Source: Mycobacterium sp. URHD0025 (GTDB taxonomy: Bacteria > Actinomycetota > Actinomycetes > Mycobacteriales > Mycobacteriaceae). From it: a stretch of 64,000 nt of DNA. Made by a program: the position numbers and the translations under genes. Below are positions 8,473 through 17,371 of the stretch, piece after piece (the stretch's first letter is position 1; each line of letters begins with the position of its first letter). Below the pieces are notes generated by a model. The model was not told the origin of the DNA. It made no database searches and saw only the letters and a list, made by a program, of their open reading frames with translations. The DNA lies in assembly GCF_000426065.1 (NCBI RefSeq), contig NZ_KE384491.1:398280-462279 (forward strand), read 5' to 3'.

Positions 8473-9815
8473 GCGCCGGCCACCTGTGCCGGGGCCGCGA
8501 TACGGGGTTCTTCGGCGACCGTGCCGCTGTCGGCGGCATCGTCCAACGCGTCGGGCCGCTCACTCAACGCCGCGGTGGCGACGGCCGCGGCGACCATGAT
8601 CACCAACAGGTAGAGCGCGATCGGGACCCAGCTGTGGAACCGGCCGAGCAGTGCGGTCGCGATGATCGGCGCCAGCGCGCCACCGAAGACGCCGCCGACA
8701 TTGGTGCCGATGGCCACGCCGGAGTAACGGAGCCTGGCCGGGAACTGGTGCGGGAGGAAAGCGTTGAGCGCACCGTAGTTGGCGGCGAAACCGGAGAACA
8801 GCACGAGGAAGCCGATGAGCATCAACCATGGGTTTCCGGTGGCGATGAGTGGGAAGAACAGGAACGGTGCCACCGCCATCAGCGCGATGCCGGCCAGCAG
8901 GATCTTCTTGCGGTCGATGCGGTCACCGAGTGAGCCGAAATACGGCATGGCCACGATGAGAATCGCGGCAGTGGCCATCACCACCGCCAGCACGGTCGAA
9001 CGGTTGGCGCCGACCGATGACGCATAGCTCAGCGCGAACACCGAGCCGAGATAGAAGATGACGTTGGTGGGCATGTTCGCCAACGCGACTCCGATCACCT
9101 GCTTCCAGTGACCACGGAACAACTCCTTCGACGGACTCTCACTGACCACGCCGCTGGCCTGGGCCGCCTGGAACACCGGGCTCTCCTCCAGGTGCAGGCG
9201 GATGTAGAGACCGATTGCCACCAGCACAGCGCTCAACAGGAACGGGATCCGCCAGCCCCACGACATCAACTGGTCTTCCGGAAGCTGGCTGACAGCCAGG
9301 AATACGCCGTTCGCCAGGAGCAGGCCACACACGTTGCCGGTGCCGACGACGCCGGTCACCAGTCCGCGCTTGCTTCCACTGGCATGTTCGAGTGCCATCA
9401 GGAATCCCCCGCTGGCCTCACCGCCGAGGGAGAAGCCTTGCAGGAAACGCAGAACGGTCAACATGATCGGCGCCGCGACACCGATCGTGTCGTAGGTCGG
9501 CAGCAGGCCGATCAGCGTCGTTGCCAATCCCATTCCCGACAGGGTGAGCACCAGCATGGCGCGACGTCCCAGCCGGTCGCCGAAATGGCCGGCCACCCAG
9601 CCGCCGATCGGCCGGGCGACGAACGCGATTGCGAACGTCGTCAGTGAAAGAAGCGTCCCGACAACGGGATCGAACGACGGAAAGAACAGCTTGTTGAAGA
9701 TCAGCGAGGCGCACAGCCCGTAGATGAAGAATTCGTAGTACTCGATGGTGTTACCGAGCAAGCTCGCCGCGACAACCTTGCGCGCCTGCCCGGAGCCTGT
9801 GGCCGGTGTGGTCAT
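8469..9815 (-). CDS. MFS metabolite:proton symporter (MHS family)
   Basis: Inner-membrane transporter of 448 residues with about 12 hydrophobic helices. It matches the metabolite:H+ symporter subfamily: N-terminal GNTIEYYEFFIYG, the loop 2-3 signature GHFGDRLGRRAML (about 96-108), and FSLGGEASGG (about 150). Family members carry organic acids such as shikimate, alpha-ketoglutarate or citrate, and also proline/betaine. The ATG at 9815 has GAAGG 6 nt upstream. It is coupled to the downstream dehydrogenase by a 4-nt overlap and lies 140 nt after the PucR-type regulator on the same strand. Confidence 0.92.
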   Translation of the reverse strand: MTTPATGSGQARKVVAASLLGNTIEYYEFFIYGLCASLIFNKLFFPSFDPVVGTLLSLTTFAIAFVARPIGGWVAGHFGDRLGRRAMLVLTLSGMGLATTLIGLLPTYDTIGVAAPIMLTVLRFLQGFSLGGEASGGFLMALEHASGSKRGLVTGVVGTGNVCGLLLANGVFLAVSQLPEDQLMSWGWRIPFLLSAVLVAIGLYIRLHLEESPVFQAAQASGVVSESPSKELFRGHWKQVIGVALANMPTNVIFYLGSVFALSYASSVGANRSTVLAVVMATAAILIVAMPYFGSLGDRIDRKKILLAGIALMAVAPFLFFPLIATGNPWLMLIGFLVLFSGFAANYGALNAFLPHQFPARLRYSGVAIGTNVGGVFGGALAPIIATALLGRFHSWVPIALYLLVIMVAAAVATAALSERPDALDDAADSGTVAEEPRIAAPAQVAGA

Positions 9816-9955
9816 GCATGCCTTCGATTCATCTCAGCGCCCCAGTGGGCTGTGGTGGGCCGCCGGTCCGAGTGTGACGGCGAGCACAGCGAGTATCGAG
9901 CCGTTGTGACGGCGCACACCACCAACAGCGAGAGGGATTGCCGGGTACCGATTTC

Positions 9956-11188
9956 TCACTTTGTCGAAAACTGGTTGTCATCCAGGGTGAGCAACGGCAG
10001 GATCGCCAGCCCCACCTGCAGCGCCAAGCGGGTGGCACCATCGTCAAGGTCAGCCCCGGTGATCTCGCGCACCCGGCCCAACCGGTAGTACAGGGATGTT
10101 CGGTGGATGTGCAGGGCCTCGGCTGTACGCGGGCTGTTTCCGGCGTGATCGAGATACGCCGCGAGGGTCTCGACGAGAGTGCCGTGGGTGTCGGCATCCA
10201 GAAGGGAGCGCAATGGGCCGGGCAGGATATCCGGGGTCAGCGCCGCCTCGGGCAGGCGCATGAACACCGCGTATGCGCCGAGTTCGTCGTAGCGGGAGAT
10301 CTCGCCCACGGCGGGCACCCGCATACTCGCTTCGACAGCCACCTCGCTGTGGCGCAATGATTCCCAAGCCGACGCGATGTCGGGCCGTTGAGTCCCTATG
10401 CCGCACACCGCTCGCACGTTTCCTCCGCCGACGATCGACATTCGCTCGATGACGGCCTCGGCCAGCCGTCGTTCGACGGCCGGGTCGGCGTCGGTGGCCC
10501 AGGTCTGCACGATGGCCGCGTCGGAGCCACGGACGGTGAAGGCCACCCGGGCGCCGCGGTCACGGGTGACGATCTCGAGCACCGACCGCAGCATGGCTTC
10601 GACCCGCATGGTGTCGACGCCACCGCTGACGCGGACCGACGAAACGCTGGAGGCTCCGTCGCAGCGGAACGTCTCCTCTGTTCGTAGTGCCGCCAATCCC
10701 CGTTCCCGGCGCGTGGGGTCGGTCGACAACGATTCTGCGACCGCCACTTCCCGGTCGAGTCGACCGTCGACCCGGCGACCGCGCTCGCGGTACAGCAGTG
10801 CGGCGACATCGGCACTACACAGTTCGATATCGGCGGCCTCGGCCGCGGTCAACGTGGTTGCGGCGTCGATCACCATCAGCACACCGAGGAAATGTCCGTG
10901 CCACCGCAGCGGAGCACACCAGCGCCGCGCCATCCCGAGGTCCGTGCGGGCCGGGATCTCGGCGGGGCCCTGCCAGGATTCGACACCGCAGCCGAGGATG
11001 TGCGCCGTCGCGCTGCCGCCCACGTCGTGCTGGAGCACGGCCCGCACGCGTTGGTCGTCCTCGTCGCCGAAATGCCTACTGGAGTAGATCAGTCTGATCG
11101 TCGGGTCGTCGACGACCACCGATCGCTGCAGACGGTCGGCCAGATCGTCGACCAACCGCTCAAGTTCAGTCCTACCCCGGTCCATCAT
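9956..11188 (-). CDS. PucR/CdaR-type transcriptional regulator
   Basis: A 410-residue regulator. An N-terminal GAF-like sensory part (about 1-150) is followed by a GGDEF-like/CdaR middle region and the C-terminal PucR helix-turn-helix (about 345-405), with NSPRTAEALHIHRTSLYYRLGRV as its hallmark. I take ATG at 11188 (MMDRGRTEL): the upstream in-frame extension is antisense to the thiolase gene and lacks coding character. It is divergent from the thiolase-ligase-oxidase run and upstream of the MHS transporter operon, so it may control both. Ligand unknown; a carboxylic acid is plausible for this family. Confidence 0.85.
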   Translation of the reverse strand: MMDRGRTELERLVDDLADRLQRSVVVDDPTIRLIYSSRHFGDEDDQRVRAVLQHDVGGSATAHILGCGVESWQGPAEIPARTDLGMARRWCAPLRWHGHFLGVLMVIDAATTLTAAEAADIELCSADVAALLYRERGRRVDGRLDREVAVAESLSTDPTRRERGLAALRTEETFRCDGASSVSSVRVSGGVDTMRVEAMLRSVLEIVTRDRGARVAFTVRGSDAAIVQTWATDADPAVERRLAEAVIERMSIVGGGNVRAVCGIGTQRPDIASAWESLRHSEVAVEASMRVPAVGEISRYDELGAYAVFMRLPEAALTPDILPGPLRSLLDADTHGTLVETLAAYLDHAGNSPRTAEALHIHRTSLYYRLGRVREITGADLDDGATRLALQVGLAILPLLTLDDNQFSTK

Positions 11189-11293
11189 CTGTGCGGAATT
11201 CCTGGGCCTTTCTCGTTTTGTAGCAAGGCGGCGTGCATCCGTCCGACTGTAGTAGGTGGTACGGCTCACACCCAGACGGCGAAACTTCGGACC

Positions 11294-12460
11294 ATGGTTT
11301 CCACCCCAAATCTCATCGGCTGGGCACACAGTCGGTTCGGCAAGCTCGAAACGCCGGATGTCGAAGCACTCATCGCCGAGGTGGCGATGCAGGCCGTCGC
11401 CGACGCCGAGCTGGCCCCATCCGACATCGACGGCATCTTCGTGGGTGTGTTCAACAACGGCTTCTCTCGGCAGAGCTTCGAGGCCGGGCTGGTCGGCGTG
11501 GGTTGTCCCGAACTGGCCCGCACTCCGGCGGTGCGCTTGGAGAACGCGTGCGCCACGGGCAGCGCGGCGTTGTTCGGTGCACTCGACTTCGTCGAATCCG
11601 GCCGCGGTAGAACAGCACTGGTGGTCGGCGCGGAGAAGATGACCGCGGTGACCGGCGATCAGGTCAATGACATCCTTCTGGGCGCTTCGCACCGGCGGAC
11701 CGAGGCCGGCGCCGGGAGCTTCGCGGGCATCTTCGGTGAGCTGGCCGCCGGCTACGCCGAACGGTTCGGGAATCAGCACGATGCGCTGGCCAGGATCGCC
11801 GCCAAGAACCACCGCAACGGCGTGCACAATCCGTTCGCCCATCTGCGCAAGGATCTCGGATTCGACTTCTGCGCCACCGAATCCGAGCGCAACCCGGTGG
11901 TGGCCGGACCACTGCTGCGCAGCGACTGCTCGATGGTGTCCGACGGCGCCGCCGCGGTGGTTGTCGCCGCGCCCGGCATCACCGCGCGACGGTCTGTCCG
12001 CGTCGGCGGACGCGCCCAGGCCAACGAACCCCTGCCCTTGGCCCGGCGCCGGGATCCGCTGTTTTTCGACGGCGCTCGCGACGCGTTTCGCGGTGCCCTG
12101 GCCGAGGCCGGGATCACCCTCGACGACCTGGACCTCATCGAGACCCACGACTGCTTCACCCAGGCCGAGCTGATGGAGTACGAAGCGTTCGGCCTGGCCG
12201 AGCCCGGCAAGGGCAGTTTCGTGATCGAGGAGGGCGTCACGGAGCGGGATGGCCGCCTGCCGGTCAACGTTTCCGGCGGCCTGAAGTCCAAGGGGCATCC
12301 GGTCGGTGCGACGGGAGTCTCCCAGCATGTCCTGGCCGCAATGCAATTGACCGGTGAGGCGGGCGCCATGCAGCTGCCCGGCCCGTCGCGGGCTGCGGTG
12401 TTCAACATGGGTGGTGCGGCTGTGGCCAACTACGCCACGGTTCTGGAGGCGGTTCGGTGA
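11294..12460 (+). CDS. Thiolase-family protein (SCP-x / acetyl-CoA acetyltransferase-like)
   Basis: Thiolase-superfamily enzyme of 388 residues acting on acyl-CoA thioesters. The acylated cysteine is Cys86 in ENACATGS. A catalytic His lies in ETHDCFT, and the late motif SKGHPVGATG (about 330) completes the family pattern, which resembles the SCP-x type. ATG at 11294 starts MVSTPNLIGW. The next gene, an acyl-CoA ligase, overlaps by 4 nt (GTGA), so activation and thiolytic cleavage are co-produced. Divergent from the PucR regulator. Substrate chain not predictable. Confidence 0.9.
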   Translation: MVSTPNLIGWAHSRFGKLETPDVEALIAEVAMQAVADAELAPSDIDGIFVGVFNNGFSRQSFEAGLVGVGCPELARTPAVRLENACATGSAALFGALDFVESGRGRTALVVGAEKMTAVTGDQVNDILLGASHRRTEAGAGSFAGIFGELAAGYAERFGNQHDALARIAAKNHRNGVHNPFAHLRKDLGFDFCATESERNPVVAGPLLRSDCSMVSDGAAAVVVAAPGITARRSVRVGGRAQANEPLPLARRRDPLFFDGARDAFRGALAEAGITLDDLDLIETHDCFTQAELMEYEAFGLAEPGKGSFVIEEGVTERDGRLPVNVSGGLKSKGHPVGATGVSQHVLAAMQLTGEAGAMQLPGPSRAAVFNMGGAAVANYATVLEAVR

Positions 12461-14028
12461 CGCAGCGCGCGATGAATCTGGCCCAGTTCCTCACCCAGAC
12501 GGCCCGGCGACTGCCCGAGCGCACCGCCTTGGTCCACGGCGCAACCCGTTGGAGCTGGCGCGAACTCGACGAACGCGTCAGTGCATTGGCCCATGCCCTG
12601 CGCGAACGTGGTGTGGATTCGGGTGACTGTGTGTTGATCCACGGCGTGAATCACCTCGAATATGTGCAGTCGCTGTTCGCCATCTGGCGCGTCGGCGCGG
12701 TGATCGCGCCGACCAACGTCCGCCTGACCGCGCCCGATGTGGCCGGAATCGCCCGGACCTGCCGGCCGGTGGCGATGCTGTGCGGCGACGACTATCGCGA
12801 ATATGCCGACGCTGTACGCAGCGAGATCGACCTTCCTGCGGGTGTGCTGTGGCTGGGCGCCCCTGCCGAAGAGCCGGATTCGGTTGCCGCGCAGACTGTC
12901 GTCACCGACACCGCCAATGCGCCTGTGCGCAACGGTGATCACGCCTGGTACTTCTTCACCTCAGGTACCAGTGGAGCACCGAAAGCGGCGGTGCTGACCC
13001 ACGATCAAATGGGTTTCGTGGTCACCAACCACCTGTGCGACCTCATGCCCGGTACCACCGAAGGCGATGTGTCTCTCGTGGTGGCCCCGTTGTCGCACGG
13101 CGCCGGTATCCATCTGCTCCCTCAGGTCGCGGCGGGTGCCGCGTCGGTGCTGACCACATCGCCGAAGCTGGACGGCGGCGAGATCTGGGAACTCGTCGAA
13201 CGAGAGTGCGTGACGAACATGTTCACGGTGCCGACCATCCTCAAGCTGCTTTCCGAACACCCGGACGTCCACACCCGCGACCATTCGTCGCTGCGATATG
13301 TGATCTACGCGGGCGCCCCGATGTACGAGGCAGACCAGCGCCACGCCCGTGAGGTTCTCGGCGATGTGCTTGTGCAGTATTACGGCCTCGGCGAGGTCAC
13401 CGGAAACATCACGGTCCTCCCGCCCCGTCTGCACAACCACCCGCGCCCCGCCGGCGTCGAGATCGGCACCTGCGGCGTCCCCCGGACCGGGATACAGGTG
13501 AGCATCCAGGATGACGGCGGTTCCGAACTGCCGCCCGGCACTCAGGGTGAGATCTGCGTTGCCGGTCCTGCGGTGTGTGCGGGATATCTCGACAACGACG
13601 CGGCCAACAGCTCCGCGTTCCGCGACGGTTGGTTCCGCACAGGCGATCTCGGACTGCTCGACGAGTACGGATTCCTCTACGTCACCGGCAGGGCCTCGGA
13701 CATGTATATCTCCGGTGGTTCCAATGTCTATCCGCGTGACATCGAGGAGAAACTGCTGCAGCATCCGGCCGTCTCGGAGTGCGCGGTACTCGGCATGCCC
13801 GATGCGGTGTGGGGCGAAGTGGGCGTCGCGGTGTGTGTTCCCTCGGCGGGCAACGACATCGACGTCGCCGAGCTGACTCGGTGGCTCGGCACGCGAGTCG
13901 CACGCTATAAATTGCCTCGGCACATCTTCGTCTGGGACGAGATTCCCAAGTCCGGGTACGGCAAGATCGTCAAACGAACGATCCGGTCCGCGCTCGAAGA
14001 GAGCTCCTGGCCGCCGGTGGCGTCGTGA
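12457..14028 (+). CDS. AMP-dependent acyl-CoA synthetase/ligase
   Basis: ANL-superfamily enzyme of 523 residues that adenylates a carboxylic acid and transfers it to CoA. The P-loop YFFTSGTSGAPKAAVLTH is at 165-182. Motif YGLGEVTGN, the hinge region (GWFRTGDLG, then TGRASDMYISGG) and the C-terminal catalytic Lys in GYGKIVKR are all present. It overlaps the thiolase and the following FAD oxidase by 4 nt on each side, giving a three-gene translationally coupled unit. Acid specificity is unknown; the context suggests a hydroxylated or branched acid. Confidence 0.92.
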   Translation: MTQRAMNLAQFLTQTARRLPERTALVHGATRWSWRELDERVSALAHALRERGVDSGDCVLIHGVNHLEYVQSLFAIWRVGAVIAPTNVRLTAPDVAGIARTCRPVAMLCGDDYREYADAVRSEIDLPAGVLWLGAPAEEPDSVAAQTVVTDTANAPVRNGDHAWYFFTSGTSGAPKAAVLTHDQMGFVVTNHLCDLMPGTTEGDVSLVVAPLSHGAGIHLLPQVAAGAASVLTTSPKLDGGEIWELVERECVTNMFTVPTILKLLSEHPDVHTRDHSSLRYVIYAGAPMYEADQRHAREVLGDVLVQYYGLGEVTGNITVLPPRLHNHPRPAGVEIGTCGVPRTGIQVSIQDDGGSELPPGTQGEICVAGPAVCAGYLDNDAANSSAFRDGWFRTGDLGLLDEYGFLYVTGRASDMYISGGSNVYPRDIEEKLLQHPAVSECAVLGMPDAVWGEVGVAVCVPSAGNDIDVAELTRWLGTRVARYKLPRHIFVWDEIPKSGYGKIVKRTIRSALEESSWPPVAS

Positions 14029-15392
14029 GTGTCGCAGCCCTGATCGCCGAGCTCGGCGAGGCGCTCCCGACCGGTGCGGTGGTCACCGACCCCGATATCA
14101 CCGCCGCCTATGCGCGTGACCAGTCTCGTTTCACCACTGCACATTCCCCGGCTGCGGTGGTGTTTCCACGGTCCACCGACCACGTCTCGCGGTGCCTGCA
14201 GGCGGCGTCGCGCCACGGTGTGCCCGTGATTGCCCGCGGCGCCGGAAGCGGGTTGGTCGGCGCGGCGAACGCCACGCCCGACGCCATCGTGCTCTCGATG
14301 CACCGCATGGACCGAATCCTGGAGATCGACACCGGAAATCGGCTGGCCGTGGTCCAACCCGGAGTGATCACGGCCAGTGTGGCAGCCGCGGCACGAGAGG
14401 CCGGGCTGTTCTATCCGCCCGACCCCGGCAGCGTCGAGATCTGCACGATCGGTGGGAACATCGCGACCAACGCGGGCGGAATGTGCTGTGTGCGCTACGG
14501 CGTCACGGCTGATTTCGTCTTGGGCCTGGAAGTGGTGCTGGCCGACGGGCGCGTCATGAGGACCGGCCGGCGCACCGTGAAAGGCGTTGCCGGCTATGAC
14601 CTCACCCGGCTCTTCGTCGGATCGGAGGGCACCCTCGGCATCGTCACCGAAGCCACCCTGAAACTGCTACCCGCCCCGGCACCGGTTCACACCATGGTGG
14701 CGGCGTTCGCCGATCTCGGTGCGGCCGGGCACGCGGTCTCCGACATCGTGCGAGCCGGAATCACCCCGAGCATGCTCGAAATCCTCGACCGGACCACGGT
14801 GCGGGCAGTCGACGCCGTGGCCCGGATGGATCTCGGTGGTGACGTGGCCGCTCTGCTGCTGGCCCAGAGCGATGCATCCGATATCGCCACGATCGGCGAT
14901 CTGTGTGCAGGCGCGGGCGCCGAAGACGTCGCGATCACCGATGACATTGCTGAAGGGTTGATGCTGCTCGAGGCCCGTCGACTCGCGCTGCCGGCACTCG
15001 AAAGTCTCGGCGACTGGCTGCTCGACGACGTGTGTGTACCCCGGACCGAGATCACCGCTCTGATCGCGGCGATCGAGGAGATCGCCCGCCGGCATCAGCT
15101 CACCATCGGCGTGTTCGGACACGCAGGCGACGGCAACCTGCATCCGACCATCATCTTCGATGACGCCGATCCGGCGAGTCGCCAGGCAGCGCAGGATGCG
15201 TTCAACGCCATCACCGCCACCGCCCTCGAACTGGGCGGCACGATTGCCGGCGAGCACGGTATCGGCCGGCTCAAAAGCCACTGGCTGACCCGCGAATTGG
15301 ACCCGACGGCGCTGGACGTACACCGCGCCGTCAAATCCGCGCTGGATCCGCAGGGGCTACTGAGCCCGGGCGGTATGACGCAACACACGTAA
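14025..15392 (+). CDS. FAD-linked 2-hydroxyacid oxidase (GlcD/D-lactate dehydrogenase type)
   Basis: Flavoprotein of 455 residues with a vanillyl-alcohol-oxidase-type FAD domain: VIARGAGSGLVGAANA (about 67-82) and NIATNAGGMCCVRYG (about 146-160). The C-terminal oxidase domain ends in GEHGIGRLKSHWL. It most resembles GlcD, D-lactate and D-2-hydroxyglutarate dehydrogenases, which oxidise 2-hydroxyacids to 2-oxoacids. The start is GTG, overlapping the ligase stop by 4 nt. No GlcE or GlcF partner gene is adjacent, so it probably acts as a single subunit. Confidence 0.9.
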   Translation: MSVAALIAELGEALPTGAVVTDPDITAAYARDQSRFTTAHSPAAVVFPRSTDHVSRCLQAASRHGVPVIARGAGSGLVGAANATPDAIVLSMHRMDRILEIDTGNRLAVVQPGVITASVAAAAREAGLFYPPDPGSVEICTIGGNIATNAGGMCCVRYGVTADFVLGLEVVLADGRVMRTGRRTVKGVAGYDLTRLFVGSEGTLGIVTEATLKLLPAPAPVHTMVAAFADLGAAGHAVSDIVRAGITPSMLEILDRTTVRAVDAVARMDLGGDVAALLLAQSDASDIATIGDLCAGAGAEDVAITDDIAEGLMLLEARRLALPALESLGDWLLDDVCVPRTEITALIAAIEEIARRHQLTIGVFGHAGDGNLHPTIIFDDADPASRQAAQDAFNAITATALELGGTIAGEHGIGRLKSHWLTRELDPTALDVHRAVKSALDPQGLLSPGGMTQHT

Positions 15393-15455
15393 TCATCGTC
15401 CCATATCCTGAGATTGAAATTCAGGATGATGAGATGGCTGTGGCACCATGCGAAT

Positions 15456-16646
15456 ATGCCGAATTCATCGATCAGCACGTTCCGCCGCTGGTCGATGTTG
15501 GCGATCGCACTGACCGCGACCACCTGCGCCAACGTGTTCATCAATGGCGCAGCGTTCCTCATCCCCACCCTGCACGCCGAACTCGGCCTGGATCTGGCCA
15601 AGGCCGGTCTCCTGTCGTCGATGCCGAGCTTCGGGCTCGTGATCACCTTGATCGCCTGGGGCTACATCGTCGACCGCGTCGGGGAGCGGATCGTGCTGAC
15701 CGTGGGCTCGGCACTGACCGCGGCAGCAGCCTTCGGCGCGGCTTCGTCTCACTCACTCATCACTGTCGGCATGTTCCTGCTGCTGGGCGGAATGGCTGCG
15801 GCCAGCAGCAATTCGGCGAGCGGCCGGGTTGTGGTCGGCTGGTTCCCGCCCGAACAGCGCGGGCTGGCGATGGGAATCCGGCAGACGGCAACACCTTTGG
15901 GTGTCGGCTTGGGCGCGTTGGTCATTCCGCGATTGGCCGAATCACATGGGGCCACAACCGCGTTGCTCTTTCCCGCCGTGGTCTGCGTGCTGTCGGCGGT
16001 GATCTGCGCAGTGGGCGTGCTCGACCCGCCGCGGCCACCACGTCACGAGGCGCCTGCCGAGCACCTGGCCAATCCCTATCGTGGCTCGAACGTGTTGTGG
16101 CGCATCCACGCGGTGTCGGTGCTGCTGGTCGTGCCCCAGGGCATGGTGTGGACCTTCACACTGGTGTGGTTGATGAGCGACAGAGGCTGGTCGGCCGCCT
16201 CGGCGGGCACGCTGGTGACGGTGGCCCAATTGCTGGGCGCGGCAGGGCGGATCGCCGCCGGCCGCTGGTCGGATGTCGTCGGTCAGCGGTTGCGTCCCAT
16301 TCGGACGATCGCGCTGGCGGCGGCAGCGACGATGGGTCTGCTGGCGCTCACCGATTGGCTGGACTCCCCGATCAGCGTGGCGTTGATCGTCGTCGCCTCG
16401 GTGATCACGGTGTCCGACAACGGTTTGGCGTTCACAGCCATCGCGGAGATCGCCGGCCCCTTCTGGAGCGGACGCGCACTGGGCACACAGAACACCGCAC
16501 AGCATCTGGCGACTGCCAGCGGGGCACCGTTGTTCGGCGCTCTGATCGGGGTGGCCGGCTACCCGGTAGCGTTCGCGGTGTGTGCGTTGCTGCCGCTGGT
16601 GGCTGTGCCCCTGGTGCCGGCCGATCCGGTACGCGAAGAGCTGTAG
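15456..16646 (+). CDS. MFS transporter
   Basis: Membrane transporter of about 396 residues with 12 predicted helices. The loop 2-3 signature is GYIVDRVGERIVL, and motif GIRQTATPLGVGLGAL is characteristic of the nitrate/oxalate-formate-like branch of MFS. The start is uncertain: ATG 15456 (MPNSSISTF) gives a normal short cytoplasmic N-terminus, and ATGs at 15426 and 15429 are also in frame; none has a clear ribosome site. It follows the FAD oxidase closely and probably carries the acid used by that operon. Confidence 0.85.
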   Translation: MPNSSISTFRRWSMLAIALTATTCANVFINGAAFLIPTLHAELGLDLAKAGLLSSMPSFGLVITLIAWGYIVDRVGERIVLTVGSALTAAAAFGAASSHSLITVGMFLLLGGMAAASSNSASGRVVVGWFPPEQRGLAMGIRQTATPLGVGLGALVIPRLAESHGATTALLFPAVVCVLSAVICAVGVLDPPRPPRHEAPAEHLANPYRGSNVLWRIHAVSVLLVVPQGMVWTFTLVWLMSDRGWSAASAGTLVTVAQLLGAAGRIAAGRWSDVVGQRLRPIRTIALAAAATMGLLALTDWLDSPISVALIVVASVITVSDNGLAFTAIAEIAGPFWSGRALGTQNTAQHLATASGAPLFGALIGVAGYPVAFAVCALLPLVAVPLVPADPVREEL

Positions 16647-16662
16647 GCGGTGGGCGCTCGAT

Positions 16663-17274
16663 TCATGAGCGCTCGCCCATGTCACCCGTTCCCGGGCTGC
16701 CGTCGGCGAGGCCGTAACGCAGATACACGATGCCGTTCGGACTGGCCACAGGCGGCTGCAGCAGTGTGACATTGGTGGGCACCGCGCCACCGTCGAACAC
16801 CTTCTTTCCGCTGCCCAGCATGATCGGATGCACCCACAGGTCGAGTCGGTCGAAGAGCTTCTCGCGCAGGAGTGTCTGGACCAGGTTCAAGCTCCCGACC
16901 ACCTTCACGTGCGCGTGCCTGTCCCGGATCTCGCGGACCGCGCCGGCAAGATCCGGACCGAGCTGGGTCGAGCCCGCCCATGACAGATCCGGCTTGCCAC
17001 GAGAGGCCACGTACTTCGGGATGCTGTTGAACAGCGTGCCGAATTCGTCCTGTTGGCGTGGCCAGTGGGCAGCGAAGATGTCGTATGTCCGCCGGCCGAG
17101 CAGGAGTGCGTCGGTGCCCTCGTAGGCGGCGCCGACCTGCGCCCCGGAGACGTCGTCGATGAGCGGCGCCTGCCAACCGCCGAACGCGAACCCCAGCGGG
17201 TCCTCGTCCGGGCCGCCGGGCGCCTGCGCGACGAGATCCAGCGTTGCGAACATTTCGATCTCGATGAGCCCCAT
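16663..17274 (-). CDS. Dihydrofolate reductase/RibD C-terminal domain protein
   Basis: Single-domain protein of 203 residues of the RibD_C (DHFR-like) fold, an NADPH-binding family that also includes stand-alone reductases of unknown substrate. Visible hallmarks are the start MGLIEIEMFATLDLVAQ, LLLGRRTYDIFAAHWP (about 57-72) and VVGSLNLVQTLL (about 124-135), the NADPH-binding stretch. ATG at 17274 has GGGAG upstream. It faces the MFS gene and precedes nothing functionally related. Common in actinobacteria, function not assigned. Confidence 0.85.
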   Translation of the reverse strand: MGLIEIEMFATLDLVAQAPGGPDEDPLGFAFGGWQAPLIDDVSGAQVGAAYEGTDALLLGRRTYDIFAAHWPRQQDEFGTLFNSIPKYVASRGKPDLSWAGSTQLGPDLAGAVREIRDRHAHVKVVGSLNLVQTLLREKLFDRLDLWVHPIMLGSGKKVFDGGAVPTNVTLLQPPVASPNGIVYLRYGLADGSPGTGDMGERS

Positions 17275-17371
17275 GGCGTTACTCCCAGTTGAGTTTGTTG
17301 TCTCGGTAGAGAGGTAGACCTGTGGGCACCGGCAGACTCATCGCCGACGGACCGACTCGACCTACAGCCGG

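Noticed and set aside
11189..12346. Long in-frame upstream extension of the PucR-type gene
   Set aside because: The extension is exactly antisense to the thiolase gene, whose motifs and GC3 pattern are clear; it reflects mirrored codon bias.
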